Source: Cellulomonas palmilytica (lineage in GTDB: Bacteria > Actinomycetota > Actinomycetes > Actinomycetales > Cellulomonadaceae). Taken from it: a DNA stretch of 64,000 nt. Within the stretch, counting starts at the first letter, position 1. Every line of letters starts with the position of its first letter. The stretch spans positions 2,914,001 to 2,978,000 of the forward strand of contig NZ_CP062221.1 in the NCBI RefSeq assembly GCF_021590045.1, given 5' to 3'. The notes below the pieces were generated by a model. That model did not search any database. It had not been told where the DNA came from and saw nothing but the letters and a program-made list of their open reading frames with translations. A program made the position numbers and the translations under genes. This document shows, one piece after another, positions 1-8,948 of this stretch.

Positions 1-167
1 CGGACGTGGTGCTGCGCGCGTTCACCGAGCGGCAGCCCGGCGAGGCGCACCTCGTCGGCGTCTGGCCGCGCACGTTCCGTGAGGCCGGACCCACCGGCGC
101 GGACGCGCTGCCCGACGCGGGCGGAGCGTTCGACGTCACCGACTTCGACGACTCGGTCCTTGCCTGA
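1..167 (+). CDS. C-terminal end of an unrecognised protein (5' truncated)
   Basis: An open frame enters from the left edge (first full codon at position 3) and stops with TGA at 165-167, giving about 54 residues that end in an acidic tail (FDVTDFDDSVLA). An AGGAGG ribosome binding site for the next gene follows the stop at once, so the two genes appear to be in one operon. No family can be named from this fragment. By position it should belong to the tail-like cluster that fills the first 15 kb. Confidence 0.6.
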   Translation, partial: DVVLRAFTERQPGEAHLVGVWPRTFREAGPTGADALPDAGGAFDVTDFDDSVLA

Positions 168-176
168 GGAGGCGTC

Positions 177-674
177 ATGAAGGCGAAGCTGCACCTGGTC
201 CTGACCGACCACGACGGGTCGGTCGTCGACGAGCGCCGCGCGCACAACACCGTCATGGCGAGCGGCGCGCGGATCATCGCCGACCTGTTCGCCGGGGTCG
301 GCAGCCCCATCACGCACATGGGCGTGGGGACCAACGACGACTCGCCCGAGGACGTGTCGGTGACCGCGCTGACCAACGGCAGCGGCGACGACACGGCGCT
401 GCAGGGGGCGACGACCACGCCGATCGCGGCGACGGCGTTCACCTCGACGCTCGTCCCGGAGCGGCGCGTCGTGCGGGTCCGGGTGCGCGCGACGCTCCCG
501 AACGACGCGGCCGTGGGGCGCATCCGCGAGGCCGGCCTGGTCTCGCAGGGCGACGACGAGTCCGTCCTCTACAACCGCGTGGTCTTCGCACCCGTCGACA
601 AGGGCGACGACCACGAGCTGACGCTGTTCTGGGAAGTCGAGTTCCCGTACGGCGACCTCCAGTGGCTCACGTGA
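177..674 (+). CDS. phage-tail-like structural protein, 165 aa
   Basis: The ATG follows a strong AGGAGG site. The protein has no signal peptide or membrane segment and is predicted to be mostly beta strand. Its N-terminal third reads HNTVMASGARIIADLFAG, then PITHMGVGT at about residues 45-53. This pattern (HN-x-V-x-x-x-G-x-x-x-I/L-A, then a conserved I-x-H-M-x-V-G-T) is typical of small tail, tail-fibre or collar-type proteins of phages and tail-like particles. The C-terminal part (LYNRVVF, ELTLFWEVEF) fits a beta-sandwich. It is the first complete gene of the cluster and lies 18 bp before the next one. The tail-protein assignment is by motif resemblance only. Confidence 0.5.
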   Translation: MKAKLHLVLTDHDGSVVDERRAHNTVMASGARIIADLFAGVGSPITHMGVGTNDDSPEDVSVTALTNGSGDDTALQGATTTPIAATAFTSTLVPERRVVRVRVRATLPNDAAVGRIREAGLVSQGDDESVLYNRVVFAPVDKGDDHELTLFWEVEFPYGDLQWLT

Positions 675-692
675 GTCGAAGGGAACCCGACC

Positions 693-1640
693 ATGGCCAA
701 GGCAGCGTTCGACATCCGCCTCGAGGGCTACGTGCCCGCGAACCGCGACGCGGTCGTCAAGCTCGTGAACCAGTCCACCGGGCAGCAGGTGGAACGCAAG
801 CCGTTCCTCGACGGCTCGCTGCTGGTGCGCGACCTCGACCCCGGCAACTGGGAGCTGACGGTCACCCACCCGAACCTGGTCAGCGCGATCGACCGGCGCG
901 TGGTGCGGCTGTTCCCGCAGGACATCCCGACGCGCGTGCCCGTCGTCGTGCCGCCGGACCTGTTCCGGGACACGCCGATCCGCGACATCCAGGACGCGGA
1001 CCTCGCCCCCGTGCAGCAGCAGGCGGGCGCGATCACGACGAACGTGGGGCGGCTCGCGAACAAGGCGCCGGGCGAGGTCATCCGCGCCGAGGACTGGAAC
1101 GTGCTCGCGGCGGCGGTCGCCGACCTCGCGCGCGCGGTCGGCGAGCTCACGCGGCTCGTGTCCCCCGTGGGCCACGACCACCCGGAGATCGCCGAGAAGT
1201 TCGCCGAGGTGCAGGGCAACATCCTGCGGTTCAGCGAGTCGTTCGGGCGCAGCCTGCTGGAGCTGCGGCGCGAGGTCGAGAGCCAGAACCTGCGCGGCCG
1301 CCTGACCGCCGTGCTCGACAAGGGCGCGGCGACCACCGCGGTGCGCGACCGCGTGCTGAGCCGGGTCACCGAGCTGCAGCAGTCGACGCTCGTGACGACC
1401 GCGCAGTGGACGCCGCTCATCGCCAACCACTCCAACGCGGCGATCCGCGAGGTCCTGGAGCTCGCGAACGAGCAGGGCACGGGCGCCGACGACTTCCTCG
1501 CGTCGCCGGAGGTCAGCGGCGCACTGACGCTGCTGCAGACGTTCTCCGCCGTGGGCGGCGTGAGCCGGCCCGAGGAGGAGCTCGAGACGTACCGACGCGG
1601 CGTCGCGGCCACGGGGCCGTCCCTGTTCCGGACCCTGTGA
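693..1640 (+). CDS. cluster protein with DWN / H-x-H-P module, 315 aa
   Basis: The ATG has AAGGGA just upstream. Residues 1 to about 90 look like a beta-sandwich (FDIRLEGYV, GNWELTVTHP, RVPVVVPPDL). Residues about 125-165 carry GEVIRAEDWN with Trp135, then GHDHPE (His161, His163), and the rest is mostly helical (FAEVQGNILRFSESFGRSLLELR). The DWN...H-x-H-P segment recurs in the next gene, which points to a duplicated interaction module. There is no signal peptide, so the product is probably cytoplasmic or part of an assembled particle. I do not recognise the family. The position between a tail-like protein and a coiled-coil protein suggests a structural or assembly role. Confidence 0.55.
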   Translation: MAKAAFDIRLEGYVPANRDAVVKLVNQSTGQQVERKPFLDGSLLVRDLDPGNWELTVTHPNLVSAIDRRVVRLFPQDIPTRVPVVVPPDLFRDTPIRDIQDADLAPVQQQAGAITTNVGRLANKAPGEVIRAEDWNVLAAAVADLARAVGELTRLVSPVGHDHPEIAEKFAEVQGNILRFSESFGRSLLELRREVESQNLRGRLTAVLDKGAATTAVRDRVLSRVTELQQSTLVTTAQWTPLIANHSNAAIREVLELANEQGTGADDFLASPEVSGALTLLQTFSAVGGVSRPEEELETYRRGVAATGPSLFRTL

Positions 1641-1667
1641 CGGCTCGACCACCGAAGGAGGACGACC

Positions 1668-3353
1668 ATGGCCACCGCCGTCGAGATCGAGCGGCTGCAG
1701 GCGCTCGTCGAACGCCTCGGCCCGCTCGCGGGCAAGACGCGCGGCGAGCTCATCGCGGCCGACGACTGGAACACGCTCGTGTCCGCGATCGTCGAGATCG
1801 GCCGCGCGACGGTCGCGACCGGGCAGGCGGGCGTGCCGCAGCACGAGCACCCGGACCAGGTCGGGATCGGCTGGCTCGACCCGCAGCTGCGGCAGATCGT
1901 CACGGGCGGCGGCCTCAAGGACCCGGCGCTGGACTCGGCGCTCATCAAGCTGCGCCGCGACGTGAGCCTGCTCGACACGCGCCTCGGGCGCGTGGGCGAC
2001 GACCTCGCGGCGACGCGCACGCGCGTCGACGTGGTCGCGACGAACGACGTGACGCGCACGGCGACGCTCGACCGGCTCAACCGCAAGGTCCTGGGAGCGG
2101 CCGACGACCGCGGTGACATCGCCGACCTGCGCTCGACGCTGCGCACGCTGCAGACCGAGGTCGGGCGCGCGGTCGAGGTGGGCAGCCTGCTCGAGGTCGA
2201 CGGCGAGCCGCTCGACGTGCCGGGGCTCGTGCAACGGCTCGGCTCGGTCGAGCAGCTGCGGGACCGGCTCACGCGCCCGGACGGCTCGTTGCTCGACGCG
2301 TCCGGGCTCGAGATCCGGCTCGCCGAGCTGCAGGCGGCGCTCGTCACGCAGGAGCAGCTCACCGAGGCGATCGACGAGGTGCGCTCCGGCGGCGGCAACC
2401 CGCGCGACCTGGACCAGGTGCTCGACGCCGCGCGGCAGGCGGGCCGGGCCGAGGCGACCTCGGCGGTCGACACGCTCGGCACGGACCTGCGCTCGGTGCT
2501 GAGCGCGCGGCTCGCGGAGATCGGCGACGAGGTGGACGCGCGCGTGCGCCGCGCGACCGCCGCGTTCGTCGACGAGGTGCTGACCACGACGCGCGCCGAG
2601 CTCGGCGAGGGCCTCGACTCGATGGCTGCGCGGCTGCGCGAGAGCATCGGCGCGGACGTCGCGGCGCAGCTGCGCGCGGCCGACGAGGCGACGCGCGAAG
2701 CCCTCGCGAACTTCGACGCCGCCCTGGGCGGTCTCGTCGAGAAGACCGTCGAGGGTCGGTTGGCGAACGTGCTGGGCGAGCTCACCGCACGGGTCGCCGC
2801 CGTCGACGAGCGCATGTCCGGGTTCGAGGGCGTGGTCAAGGAGATGAGCGTGCGGGTCGACCGGCTCGAGGAGCGCATCGAGGTCAACCGGCGCGACGAG
2901 ATCGGCGAGCGCGACTCGCTGCGCAAGGAGCTGCTCTCGGAGATCGGCCGCCTCGAGCGGGACACCGGCACGCGCATCGGACGCGACGTGCAGGACGCCC
3001 GTACGCAGCTCGGGCTCGACCTGCAGGCCGAGGTCACCGCCGCACGACGCGACCTCGAGGTCAGCCTCGCCGAGGTCGCCCGGCAGGCGGCGGCCACCGA
3101 GGTGCAGGTGCTCGGCACGGGCCTGCGCACCGACGTCACGGGCGTCGTGCGCTCGGCGGTCGCGAGCGAGACCACGGGCGTGCGGGACACGGTCGCGGCC
3201 GAGCTCGCGGGCCTGCAGCTGCAGGTCGCCGGCCTGGTGACCAACGAGGTCGCGCGGCAGACGCAGGACATCCCGGCGATCGTGGAGAAGCAGCTCGCGA
3301 CGCTGCGGCCCGAGCTCGAGCGGATCGTCGACGTGCGGGTCGGGCGGAGGTGA
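1668..3353 (+). CDS. long coiled-coil protein with DWN / H-x-H-P module, 561 aa
   Basis: The ATG follows AAGGAGG. Residues 20-65 carry the module shared with the preceding gene (GELIAADDWN with Trp34; QHEHPDQ with His59 and His61). From about residue 80 to the end the sequence is nearly continuous amphipathic, charged helix (LRRDVSLLDTRLGRVGDDLA; IGRLERDTGTRIGRDVQDA), as expected for an elongated coiled coil. It has no hydrophobic export signal. In tail-like particles such proteins can be spikes, fibres or scaffolds, but nothing here decides between these. It ends three bases before the GTG of the next gene, so translation is probably coupled. Confidence 0.55.
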   Translation: MATAVEIERLQALVERLGPLAGKTRGELIAADDWNTLVSAIVEIGRATVATGQAGVPQHEHPDQVGIGWLDPQLRQIVTGGGLKDPALDSALIKLRRDVSLLDTRLGRVGDDLAATRTRVDVVATNDVTRTATLDRLNRKVLGAADDRGDIADLRSTLRTLQTEVGRAVEVGSLLEVDGEPLDVPGLVQRLGSVEQLRDRLTRPDGSLLDASGLEIRLAELQAALVTQEQLTEAIDEVRSGGGNPRDLDQVLDAARQAGRAEATSAVDTLGTDLRSVLSARLAEIGDEVDARVRRATAAFVDEVLTTTRAELGEGLDSMAARLRESIGADVAAQLRAADEATREALANFDAALGGLVEKTVEGRLANVLGELTARVAAVDERMSGFEGVVKEMSVRVDRLEERIEVNRRDEIGERDSLRKELLSEIGRLERDTGTRIGRDVQDARTQLGLDLQAEVTAARRDLEVSLAEVARQAAATEVQVLGTGLRTDVTGVVRSAVASETTGVRDTVAAELAGLQLQVAGLVTNEVARQTQDIPAIVEKQLATLRPELERIVDVRVGRR

Positions 3354-3356
3354 CGC

Positions 3357-4238
3357 GTGCTCACCGAGCTCGAGTCCCGCCTCGCGGACGTCCTCGGAGC
3401 GGCGCTGCCGGCGCCGTTCGGCGGGCGTGTGCGGCGGCGCGGCGCCGCGCCGCCGAACGGCGCCGGGCCCGTGGTGCGGCTCGGCGTCGAGGCGTTCGCG
3501 CCGCTCGAGCCCGACCTGTTCTCGACCCGCCCGGAGGTCGACGCCGGTGCGCCGTCGCTGCGCCGCGTCGTGCGGCTGCGCGTGCGGCTCGGCGTGGACG
3601 TCACGACCGACCCGCCGGGTGACCGGCTCGGCGAGCTCGCCGGCGTGGACGCGCTGCTGTTCGCGCTGCAGGCGCCCGAGGTACGGTCCGGGCGCGCGCT
3701 GGTCGCCCCCGGCGACCAGGGGTTCCGCCTGGACTCGCTCGAGCTGCTCGAGGCGGGCGACGACGACCCCGCGGTGCTGCTCGAGGCCGTGGGCTGGTTC
3801 TGGCCCGTCGGCGTGGCCGGTCAGGACGGCCGCGCGATCGCCCGCGCCCTCGTGCGCGAGGTCCGCCTCCCGGTGCGCCTGACGTTCGGCGCGCCGCTCG
3901 TCGCGGGCGGCACGGGCGTCGCGTGCGACCTGGTGTTCGGCTCGACGGGGACGCTTGACGTCACCGCGGAGGCGACGACGAGCGCACCGTTCGGCGAGGT
4001 CGCGCTGCACCTGCTCGACGCGGGCGGCGGTCCCGGCGCCGGCGCGCTCGACACGCCCGCCTCGCCCGCCGGGACGCAGGTCGTCGCGAGCGTCGACGGC
4101 GCGGGCACGACGTTCACGTACGTCCCGCCCGCGACCGCGGCGCGCGAGCAGCTCGTCGTGCTCGCGCGGGCGGGGTCCGGCGCCGACGCGCGCACGGGGC
4201 TCGAGCTCGCACGGTTCGACCTGGTGGTGGCGCCATGA
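3357..4238 (+). CDS. unrecognised cluster protein, 293 aa (GTG start)
   Basis: The GTG start lies three bases after the previous stop, inside the GGCGGAGG-like 3' end of that gene. The N-terminus (LTELESRLADVL) is helical. Residues 40-150 are beta-rich with several LRVRLGVDV-type strands and a segment LDALLFALQ-like in spirit (VDALLFALQAP). The last 110 residues resemble an Ig-like fold with many Thr/Val pairs. The general plan, a helical start and then a compact beta domain, recalls baseplate or tube-cap proteins of contractile systems, but I see no diagnostic motif. The stop overlaps the ATG of the next gene (ATGA). Confidence 0.5.
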   Translation: MLTELESRLADVLGAALPAPFGGRVRRRGAAPPNGAGPVVRLGVEAFAPLEPDLFSTRPEVDAGAPSLRRVVRLRVRLGVDVTTDPPGDRLGELAGVDALLFALQAPEVRSGRALVAPGDQGFRLDSLELLEAGDDDPAVLLEAVGWFWPVGVAGQDGRAIARALVREVRLPVRLTFGAPLVAGGTGVACDLVFGSTGTLDVTAEATTSAPFGEVALHLLDAGGGPGAGALDTPASPAGTQVVASVDGAGTTFTYVPPATAAREQLVVLARAGSGADARTGLELARFDLVVAP

Positions 4239-5704
4239 CCGTCACGGGGTTCGGGCTGGTCGGCGTCGAGGCGGTCGCCGTGGGCGTGTCCACGGGCGGG
4301 TACGCCCTGCTGCTCCCGCCGCCCGTCACGGTGCCGCCCGCCGGGCACGTGCTGAGCACGCCGTGGCGTGCCGTCGCGGGTGCGACCGGCGCGCGCGTGG
4401 GCCGCGCGCTGCTCACGGTCGACCCGGTGACGTCGGGCGACGGCCGCGACGTGGGCGTCGTGGCGCCCGCGAAGCAGCCGACGACGTCCATCACCGTCCG
4501 CCCGCCCGACCCGCGCGTCCCCACGCGCGCGCTCACGATCCCGCGGTGGGTGAACGCGCCCGACGGCGAGACGTTCCCGTGGTCCGCGGACCTGCACGTC
4601 GTCGTGCGGCAGAACGGGCAGCCCGTCGTGGCCGCTCCCCCGCTGCCGGCGGTCGGCTACGTGCCGGCGCAGCTCCCCGGCGGGTCCGTGTCCGGCTCCC
4701 GGGTGACGCTGCCCGACCTGCTGGGCGACCTCACGGTCACCGTGGTGGCGGGCCGCTCGCTCGACGCGCTCACCGAGCTGCCGTTCGCGCACGGCGACGT
4801 CCGGCTGCGGGCGGCGCCCATGCCCGTCGGGCTGCACGTGGACGGACCGGACGGCGACGAGCAGCTCGCGGTCGGCGGGCCGGTGCGCTCCCGCGTCTCG
4901 CACGACCTGGCGCCCGCGCTGCAGCGCCACCTCGCCGCCGCGGTGCGCACCGAGCCCGGCGGGTCCGCGCCCGTGACCCTGCGCTCGGACGTCGTGGGCG
5001 ACGCGCACGTCCAGCTCGACGTGCGGGACGTCGTGATCGAACGGGCGCTCGACGGCCGGCTCACCGTCGAGTGCGACGGGAGCCCGACGAGCGTCGTGCG
5101 GCCCGGCGTGGCACCCGGACGCGCCCCGACCCGCACGCGCGCCGACGTGACCGTGACCCACCACGGCGCCGCGCTGCACCCCGCGTCCGACCCCGTGCCG
5201 ACCGCCGACGCCGACCTCGGCGGCCCGGCGGTGCGCGACGAACCCGTGACCAGGCGCGTCGCGGCCGCGACGCTCGCGGCCGAGCGGCTCGTGCGGGTCG
5301 GCGTCGTCGGCTGGCCGTCGGCCGGGACGGACCTGTCGCTCGCCGTGCTCGGCCGCACGCTCACCGCCACGGGGCTCGTCGGGCCGGCGGGACGGTCCGC
5401 GCCGCAGGTCGTCTGGTTCGACCTCGGCGGACCCGTCGCCGTCGACGGCCCGCTCGAGGTCACGCTGCGCGCGACGCGCGGCACGTTCGGCTGGCTCGCG
5501 GCGCCCGAGCCCGCGCTGCGCCTCGCGGTCGAGGCCCCCGCGGCGGGCGCGCACGTCACGGTCGGCGGGCTCACGCTCACGCTCACCGGTCCCGAGACGC
5601 ACGTGCCGGGTGCCTCGCTCGCGGGCACGGACGGGTGGGACGTGTCGACCGACCAGCTCGTCACGGTCGCGCTCTCGAGCGCGGTCATGGAGTTCGCGCC
5701 ATGA
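4235..5704 (+). CDS. unrecognised beta-rich cluster protein, 489 aa
   Basis: The ATG overlaps the previous stop (ATGA), which indicates translational coupling. The product has no signal peptide or membrane helix and is almost entirely short Val/Thr-rich beta segments, consistent with several stacked beta-sandwich domains. It contains an RPPDPRVPTRAL stretch near residue 90 and a Trp-containing segment NAPDGETFPWSADLHVVV after it. Multi-domain beta proteins of this kind are common as tail-associated or fibre components. The family is not recognised and the role is inferred from neighbours only. Confidence 0.5.
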   Translation: MTVTGFGLVGVEAVAVGVSTGGYALLLPPPVTVPPAGHVLSTPWRAVAGATGARVGRALLTVDPVTSGDGRDVGVVAPAKQPTTSITVRPPDPRVPTRALTIPRWVNAPDGETFPWSADLHVVVRQNGQPVVAAPPLPAVGYVPAQLPGGSVSGSRVTLPDLLGDLTVTVVAGRSLDALTELPFAHGDVRLRAAPMPVGLHVDGPDGDEQLAVGGPVRSRVSHDLAPALQRHLAAAVRTEPGGSAPVTLRSDVVGDAHVQLDVRDVVIERALDGRLTVECDGSPTSVVRPGVAPGRAPTRTRADVTVTHHGAALHPASDPVPTADADLGGPAVRDEPVTRRVAAATLAAERLVRVGVVGWPSAGTDLSLAVLGRTLTATGLVGPAGRSAPQVVWFDLGGPVAVDGPLEVTLRATRGTFGWLAAPEPALRLAVEAPAAGAHVTVGGLTLTLTGPETHVPGASLAGTDGWDVSTDQLVTVALSSAVMEFAP

Positions 5705-5714
5705 GGAGGCTCGC

Positions 5715-8700
5715 ATGACGCTGCTGGACGACCTCCAGGGTCTCGACCTGTCGGCCGTCGTCGACGGGAAGCTCGACATCGCCGCCGCGCTCGACGTCTC
5801 GGACGTGCAGGCGCTGCTGGGCGACGGCGCCGTCGCGAGCGTCCTCGGCGACCTGGGCACCGCGGTGAGCACCGCGGTCGCGGCCGTGGAGGATCCCTCC
5901 TCGCTCGTCGAGCCCCTCGCCGCGGCGCTGCTCGAGCTGCTCGACCAGGTCGGCGCCGACCTGCCGCTCGCGCAGTACGCGAGCGCGGTGGCGGACGGGG
6001 CGCGCATCGTCGCCGGGCTCGTCGGCGCACTCTCCGGCGACCCGCTGCGCCTGAGCCTGCCCGGCACGGGCGACGCGGGAGGCGCGCTGGCGCGCGTGGC
6101 CGACGGCCTCGGCGACCAGGGCAGCGCGATCTCGGGCGGCATGGCGCAGCTCCGGTCGCTCGTGCAGCAGGTCGACCGCGGCCTGCCGAGCGACCCCGCC
6201 GCGCTCGTCGGCGTCGCGATGCAGATCCTGCTGCCGTTCGGCACGGCCGCGGTCGACCCCGTCCGGGCCTGGGCGCGCACGGTCGACGCGCAGCTCGACC
6301 GCGTGCGCATCGACCCGCGGATCGGTGAGGGGCTCGTCGTCGCGCTCGGCCGCCTGCGCACCGCCGCGGACGCGGGCGACGTCGCCGCGGTGCGCGCGGC
6401 GCTCACGACGCTCGCCGAGGTCCGCGCCGCGACCGTCACGCAGCTCGCGGCGGCGCTGCGCGCCGTCGCGAGCGTGCTGTCCGCGACGCGCGTGGGCGAC
6501 CTCGCGGCCCCGGTGCGGGCCCTGCGCGGCTCGTTGCACACGGTCGAGAAGGGCGCGCTCGACCAGCTCGACGAGTGGCGCCGCATGCTCGTCGACGCGC
6601 GCGGGTTCGTCGAGGGCATCGACCCGCAGGCGGCGCTCGACGCGGCCCGCGCCCTGCTCGACGACGTCGAGCGCGCCGCGCGCGAGACCGTGCTGGGCCT
6701 CGTCGACCAGTCGGTCGAGGTCATCAAGGGCTGGGTCCGTGACCTGCTGCGCGAGCTGCCCCTGCGTCCGCTGCGCCAGGAGCTGTCGGAGGCGATCGCG
6801 CGGCTCGCGCGCGTGATCGACGACGCCGACCTCGACGCGCCCGTCGCGTTCGTCCGGGACACCCTCACGCAGGTCTCGCAGACGCTCGCCGAGGCGGACC
6901 CCGCGGCGCTCGTCGCGTCGGCCGTCGAGCGCGTCGAGGACGTCGTCCGCGACCTCGTCGACTCGGTGAGCGCCGCGCTGGGCGGGATCGCCGCGGGCGT
7001 CGAGGCGGTCGCCGACGAGGCGCAGGCCGTGCTCGAACGTGCGGTCGAGGGCCTGCGCGCGTTCTCGGAGGCGGCGCGCGGGATCGCCGACGCGGTCGGC
7101 GGCACGCAGATCAGCGACGCGGCCGACGCGATCGCCGCGCAGCTGCGCGAGCTGCGCGAGGAGGTCAGCGAGGTGGTCTCGTCGGTCGAGCTGCCCGAGC
7201 CGCTGCGGGCGGGCGTCGACCAGCTCGTCGGGCTGCTCGAGTCGATCGACCTCGACGAGGCCGTGCGCCGGCCGCTCGAGGACGCCGCGTCGCGGCTCAC
7301 GGTGCCGCCCGTCGTCGGCCAGACCGTGCGCGAGGGCTTGCAGGCCGTGAGCGACGCGATCTCGTCGCTCGTACCGACGGACCTCGTGGGCGAGCTCGAC
7401 GCGCTCCTCGCGGACGCGCTCGACCAGCTCTCGTCGATCGACATCTCGTCGCTCACGTCCGGCGTCACACAGCTGCTCGACGACGCGGCGGGCACGATCG
7501 AGGGCGTCCACCTGACCGAGCTCGTGGCCCCCGCGAGCGACGTGTTCGCGCAGGTGCTCGGCGCGGTGGACCGCGTGCACCCGCGCACGCTGCTGTCCCC
7601 CGCGATCGACCTGTACCGCCAGCTCACCGGCGCGATCCCGGTGCCCGCACCGGATGCGATCGGCGCGCGTGTCGGCACGGTCACGTCGCAGGCGGGCGAG
7701 GCCGCGGCGCGTGCGGTCGTCGAGCCGACGCTCGGCGCGGTGGGTGCGGGCGGCTCGACGCCACCCCCGAACCGCCCGCAGCCGACTCCCCCGCCGGACC
7801 TGCGGCTGGGCGACGTGGTGCGCCTCATCGGCTACCTGCCGGCGCGCCTGCGCGAGGCCCTGGCGTCGATGGGCGCCGGACCGGTCGGCGAGGTGCTCGC
7901 GACGATCGACGACACGCTCACCGGCACCGCGGGCGCGCTGCGCTCGACCCGCGACCGGCTGCTCGGTCTGCAGGCGCAGGTCGAGGCAGGGCTCGCGGCC
8001 GCGCTCGCGCCCGTGGGCGCCGCGCAGCTCGACGCCCAGCTCGCGCTGCGCGGCTCGGCCTCGCTGCGCTCGGGCGGGCTCGACGTCGACGTGTCCGTCG
8101 AGCTGGTCGGCGGCGTGTCGCCCGGGGCGCTGCTGCGCGCGGTGGACGGCGAGCGCACGATCGTGCTCGCCGGCACCCGCGGGCTCGCGGGCGCGCTCGT
8201 CGGACCCGTCGCGGACGACCTGGAGAACGTCGCGGTGCTGCTCGAGACCGCGCTGCCCAGCGGCGTGCTCGCGGACGTCGACGGCCTGCTCGCCGCACTC
8301 GACCCCGAACCGCTCGCGGCCGAGCTCGACGCGCTGTTCGCATCGATCGTCGCCGCGGTGCCCGCGTTCCTCACCGCCGCCGGGGCCGCGGTGACTGAGC
8401 TGGCCGACCGCGTCCGCGCCCTCGTCGAGGAGTTCAACCCCGGCTCTCTCGCGCAGCGCTACCTCGGCGTGATCGAGGTCCTGCGCGACGAGCTCGCGCT
8501 GCTCGACCCCGCGCGCCTGGCCGACGAGCTCGGCGAGGTCCACGCGGTGGTGCGCGCGACGATCGCGGCGTACGACCCCGCGCTGCTCGCCGCCCAGCTC
8601 GACGGGCTGCTCGGCCAGGTCGCCGGCGCGATCCGCGGGCTCGACCCCGCGAACCTCATGCCCGACCTGTCGGGCGTCGCGGAGCAGGTCGCGCGCATCA

Positions 8701-8948
8701 CGGACGTGCTGCCGGTCGCCGCGCTGGACGGTGTGGGCACGCAGCTCGTCGCGGTCGGCGAGGAGCTGCGCGCGCTGGACGTCGAGGGGATGCTCGCGGT
8801 CGTCGACGCGATCCCGCCCCAGGTCGCCGACGGCGTGTCGTCGCTCGTCGAGGCGATCCGCGACGAGCTCGTCGCGCTGCTCGAGTCCATCCGGTACGCG
8901 GGCGCGTCGGCGTCGGCGTCCGTCTCCGTCTCCGGCTCCGTGGGGTGA
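5715..8948 (+). CDS. giant alpha-helical protein, 1077 aa
   Basis: I chose the ATG at 5715 because AGGAGG sits 7 bases upstream; an open frame continues further upstream but lacks a ribosome binding site and overlaps the previous gene. The protein is a long series of amphipathic Ala/Leu/Asp/Val helices (LLDDVERAARETVLGLVDQ; VLRDELALLDPARLADEL). A proline linker (PPPNRPQPTPPP) at about residues 680-695 separates a first part of about 675 residues from a second of about 380, and the end is a Ser/Ala/Val repeat. There is no signal peptide and no clear membrane span. Length and helicity resemble a tape-measure or a large helical sheath or cargo protein. The function is unknown. Confidence 0.55.
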   Translation: MTLLDDLQGLDLSAVVDGKLDIAAALDVSDVQALLGDGAVASVLGDLGTAVSTAVAAVEDPSSLVEPLAAALLELLDQVGADLPLAQYASAVADGARIVAGLVGALSGDPLRLSLPGTGDAGGALARVADGLGDQGSAISGGMAQLRSLVQQVDRGLPSDPAALVGVAMQILLPFGTAAVDPVRAWARTVDAQLDRVRIDPRIGEGLVVALGRLRTAADAGDVAAVRAALTTLAEVRAATVTQLAAALRAVASVLSATRVGDLAAPVRALRGSLHTVEKGALDQLDEWRRMLVDARGFVEGIDPQAALDAARALLDDVERAARETVLGLVDQSVEVIKGWVRDLLRELPLRPLRQELSEAIARLARVIDDADLDAPVAFVRDTLTQVSQTLAEADPAALVASAVERVEDVVRDLVDSVSAALGGIAAGVEAVADEAQAVLERAVEGLRAFSEAARGIADAVGGTQISDAADAIAAQLRELREEVSEVVSSVELPEPLRAGVDQLVGLLESIDLDEAVRRPLEDAASRLTVPPVVGQTVREGLQAVSDAISSLVPTDLVGELDALLADALDQLSSIDISSLTSGVTQLLDDAAGTIEGVHLTELVAPASDVFAQVLGAVDRVHPRTLLSPAIDLYRQLTGAIPVPAPDAIGARVGTVTSQAGEAAARAVVEPTLGAVGAGGSTPPPNRPQPTPPPDLRLGDVVRLIGYLPARLREALASMGAGPVGEVLATIDDTLTGTAGALRSTRDRLLGLQAQVEAGLAAALAPVGAAQLDAQLALRGSASLRSGGLDVDVSVELVGGVSPGALLRAVDGERTIVLAGTRGLAGALVGPVADDLENVAVLLETALPSGVLADVDGLLAALDPEPLAAELDALFASIVAAVPAFLTAAGAAVTELADRVRALVEEFNPGSLAQRYLGVIEVLRDELALLDPARLADELGEVHAVVRATIAAYDPALLAAQLDGLLGQVAGAIRGLDPANLMPDLSGVAEQVARITDVLPVAALDGVGTQLVAVGEELRALDVEGMLAVVDAIPPQVADGVSSLVEAIRDELVALLESIRYAGASASASVSVSGSVG

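Noticed and set aside
728..8543. Very long open frames on the minus strand opposite the tail-like cluster (up to 1335 codons)
   Set aside because: They are antisense to genes with ribosome binding sites and ATGA couplings, and their translations are Arg/Ser/Pro-rich low-complexity sequence expected from third-position GC bias.
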